Shown here: positions 32,963 to 34,747 of the stretch, in pieces | Layout: the number at the start of each line of letters is the position of its first letter | Numbering within the stretch: position 1 is the stretch's first letter | Assembly: GCA_903933935.1 (NCBI GenBank) | Contig: CAIZMB010000023.1 | Span: forward strand, 1 to 34,747 | Length of the DNA: 34,747 nt | Direction of reading: 5' to 3' | Origin: an uncultured Cytophagaceae bacterium | Lineage (GTDB): Bacteria; Bacteroidota; Bacteroidia; Cytophagales; Spirosomataceae | Notes under the pieces: generated by a model | Database searches by the model: none | Told to the model about the DNA's origin: nothing | Seen by the model: the letters and a program-made list of their open reading frames with translations, nothing else | Position numbers and translations under genes: made by a program

Positions 32963-32988
32963 ACGTTTTGTCAAGAATAATATAAATT

Positions 32989-33020
32989 CAAAATTAGTTA
33001 AATAATTAAACTTGACTCAA
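32989..33020 (-). promoter_or_regulatory. Candidate Bacteroidota promoter for the GT11 gene
   Basis: On the minus strand TTG (33020-33018) is followed after 21 bp by TAATTTTG (32996-32989), an exact TAnnTTTG match. Transcription would start near 32982, leaving about 20 bases before the preferred ATG at 32962 and only about 8 before that at 32974. Confidence 0.5.
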
Positions 33021-33074
33021 TTATTAATTTTCACAATTTTTTATTTAGCTTTAAAAGTTCAAATTCTAAACCTA

Positions 33075-34529
33075 ATGAAAAAGAAAAAAACAGTGGACTC
33101 CCGTCGGGAGTTTTTGAAATCAGCCTCCTTAGCATCTGCAGGATTCATGATTGTCCCTCGCCACGTATTAGGCGGTAAAGGCTTTTTAGCACCTAGCGAC
33201 AAATTAGTTGTAGCCGGTATTGGAGCGGGTGGAAAAGGTAAATCAGATTTAAAATATTTCTACGATAGCGGTAAAGCGGATATTGGTTATTTATGTGATG
33301 TAGATGATCGCATGGCTAAAGATTCAATCGCAGCATATCCAAAAGCAAAATACTATAAAGATTGGCGTAAAATGATGGAAGTGGAATCGAAGAATTTCGA
33401 TGCTGTTTCTGTTTCTACGCCGGATCATAACCATGCGGTTCAAGCCATGGCTGCCATGCAATTGGGAAAGCACGTGTATGTGCAAAAGCCAATGACGCAC
33501 GATATTTTCGAGGCTCGTATGTTGACGCAAGCGGCTGCAAAATACAAAGTAGTGACTCAAATGGGTAACCAAGGTAGCTCTGGTGACGGGGTGCGCCAAT
33601 TGGTTGAATGGTATGACGCGGACATTATTGGGGATGTTCATACGGTTCAAATTTGGACAAACAGACCCATTTGGCCACAAGGTATTCCTTGGCCTTCCAC
33701 TAAGCCTGCAGTTCCTGCTGGATTAGATTGGGATTTATGGTTAGGTACTGCACCTCAAAAAGATTATGTTGAAAACTTGATTCCAGGCTCATGGCGTGGT
33801 TGGTGGGACTATGGTACAGGCGCTTTAGGTGATTTAGGTTGCCACTTAATGGAAGCTCCTTTCCGTGTCTTAGGTTTGAAATACGCTTCTGATGTTCAAG
33901 CTAGTGTGAGTAGTGTATTTACCGCGTTTGGTAAAAGAGGTGTATTCTTAGATTCTTGCCCTCCATCAAGTCATGCAACGTTAACTTTCCCTAAAACGGA
34001 TCGTACAAAAGGACCTGTAACCATGCATTGGATGGATGGTGGAATTAAGCCAGAACGTCCAGAAGAATTAGGGCCGGATGAAATGTTTGGTGATGGTAAT
34101 TCGGGTATCTTGTTTATTGGTACCAAAGGAAAAATGATGGCTAGTGAATATGCGGCTAATCCTCGTTTATTGCCTTTGTCAAGAAATCAAGAAGTAAAAG
34201 TGCCTCGTAAATTGGAGCGTGTTCCAGGCAGTGCCGACGGACATTATGCTCAATGGGTGGAAGGTGCTATTGCTGGATACGGTAAAAAACAATTAAGTTC
34301 GCCATTTGATTTGGCAGGTCCTTTGACTGAAGCGATCTTAATGGCTAATCTAGCTATTCGTGTGGCCGATATGCCTTTCCCTCGTAAAACAGGAAACGGA
34401 ATGCATTATCCAGGTTCAAACACAAAATTACTTTGGGATAACCAAAATATGCGCGTGACCAACTTCGATGCGGCTAACCAATTCGTCAAGCGTCAATATC
34501 GTGCTGGTTGGGGTGAATTAACACTTTAA
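33075..34529 (+). CDS. Tat-exported Gfo/Idh/MocA family oxidoreductase, paralogue of the gene at 29910
   Basis: This 484-aa protein is counted from the ATG at 33075; the frame extends to a TTG at 33012, but that would put an extra hydrophobic stretch before the Tat signal. The Tat signal is SRREFLKSASLASAGFM (9-25), followed by IVPRHVLGGKGFLAPSDK. GIGAGGKG (48-55), PDHNH and QKP (137-139) are present. GDLGCHLMEAPFRVLGL is the second catalytic region, with Met-Glu where the paralogue has Ile-Asp. The C-terminus KRQYRAGWGELTL matches the other long Gfo/Idh proteins. Most arginines are CGT, as in SusC, suggesting high expression. It is a single-gene unit closed by a terminator. The substrate is unknown. 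Confidence 0.93.
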   Translation: MKKKKTVDSRREFLKSASLASAGFMIVPRHVLGGKGFLAPSDKLVVAGIGAGGKGKSDLKYFYDSGKADIGYLCDVDDRMAKDSIAAYPKAKYYKDWRKMMEVESKNFDAVSVSTPDHNHAVQAMAAMQLGKHVYVQKPMTHDIFEARMLTQAAAKYKVVTQMGNQGSSGDGVRQLVEWYDADIIGDVHTVQIWTNRPIWPQGIPWPSTKPAVPAGLDWDLWLGTAPQKDYVENLIPGSWRGWWDYGTGALGDLGCHLMEAPFRVLGLKYASDVQASVSSVFTAFGKRGVFLDSCPPSSHATLTFPKTDRTKGPVTMHWMDGGIKPERPEELGPDEMFGDGNSGILFIGTKGKMMASEYAANPRLLPLSRNQEVKVPRKLERVPGSADGHYAQWVEGAIAGYGKKQLSSPFDLAGPLTEAILMANLAIRVADMPFPRKTGNGMHYPGSNTKLLWDNQNMRVTNFDAANQFVKRQYRAGWGELTL

Positions 34530-34549
34530 TCACATCCTTCCTTATAAAG

Positions 34550-34578
34550 AGACTCGTAGAAATGCGGGTCTTTTTTTT
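34550..34578 (+). terminator. Rho-independent terminator after the last Gfo/Idh gene
   Basis: AGACTCG at 34550-34556 pairs with CGGGTCT at 34565-34571 (one G-U pair) around an eight-base loop and is followed by seven Ts. It lies 20 bp after the stop codon. The remaining 34579-34747 is AT-rich and shows no gene. Confidence 0.82.
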
Positions 34579-34747
34579 GCTCCCAATTTATTAATCCCAT
34601 CTGATTTTAGGGATTTTTAATTTCAGTGGAACTATAACCTTGTATTAAACAATGATAAATCTTAGTTCTGAAAGAAATTAATAGTCAACAATTTTTTCAT
34701 TTAAATACGTGAAAATTAATATTTCTTTGTTGAGTTAAAATTTATCC

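Noticed and set aside
33012-33074. TTG-initiated N-terminal extension of the last Gfo/Idh protein
   Set aside because: It would place a 21-residue hydrophobic stretch before the Tat motif; the ATG at 33075 gives a normal Tat signal. The same reasoning moves the starts to 29910, 31343, 27319 and 3663.
33324-33680. 118-codon minus-strand frame, and the similar one at 30273-30656
   Set aside because: Both are antisense to the same conserved region of the two paralogous Gfo/Idh genes; the similarity comes from the sense proteins.
34579-34747. Promoter for a gene beyond the right edge (TAACCTTG-like box near 34637)
   Set aside because: Only a weak single-box match in AT-rich DNA, and no downstream gene is visible.

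Overview
The window reads as part of a chromosome from a member of the Bacteroidota, most likely an aerobic Cytophagales-type bacterium (a freshwater or soil Spirosomataceae-like organism is my guess; the genus cannot be fixed). The reasons are the SusC/SusD outer-membrane pair, the many Tat-exported Gfo/Idh/MocA oxidoreductases, a DUF1080 lipoprotein, an FHS-family sugar transporter, moderately AT-rich DNA, few Shine-Dalgarno sequences, and promoter-like TAnnTTTG boxes.

Layout. (1) 1-3565, minus strand: two tandem secreted M1-type metallopeptidases, the first running off the left edge, downstream of a short-chain dehydrogenase (SDR). A 12-unit heptamer tandem repeat lies between the SDR and the peptidases. 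(2) 3663-4991, plus strand: a GntP-type gluconate/aldonate transporter ending in a terminator that it shares with the next unit. (3) 14877-5036, minus strand: a tightly packed seven-gene operon with 4-bp overlaps or short gaps: Tat-type DegT aminotransferase, unknown beta-propeller-like protein, ceramidase-like protein, Tat Gfo/Idh oxidoreductase, large propeller/HEAT/cytochrome c protein, Tat TIM-barrel sugar isomerase-like protein, SDR. (4) 15114-25600, plus strand: a polysaccharide-utilisation locus for sialylated or GlcNAc-containing glycans: SusC, SusD, terminator, sialidase, Tat Gfo/Idh, NagX-like membrane acyltransferase, NagB, NagA. (5) 28645-25597, minus strand: FHS sugar transporter, Tat Gfo/Idh, DUF1080 lipoprotein. 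(6) 28875-34529: GT9 glycosyltransferase, Tat Gfo/Idh, secreted protein of unknown function, GT11 fucosyltransferase-like gene (minus), second close Gfo/Idh paralogue, terminator, then 170 bp without a visible gene.

How they may work together. The sialidase and SusCD should release and import host or algal amino-sugar glycans. NagA and NagB turn GlcNAc-6-P into fructose-6-P; no GlcNAc kinase, sialate lyase, ManNAc epimerase or dedicated regulator is in the window. Around this core sit five predicted exported Gfo/Idh enzymes, an exported isomerase-like TIM barrel, a DUF1080 protein (a domain linked to 3-keto-glycoside lyase/hydratase chemistry) and a c-type cytochrome fusion. The most interesting hypothesis is that the locus carries an envelope-located oxidative route for cutting or remodelling glycosides by redox-elimination chemistry, beside classical hydrolysis. 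The inventory is read from sequence; the pathway itself is inference. No tRNA, rRNA, CRISPR array, transposase or phage gene was recognised.
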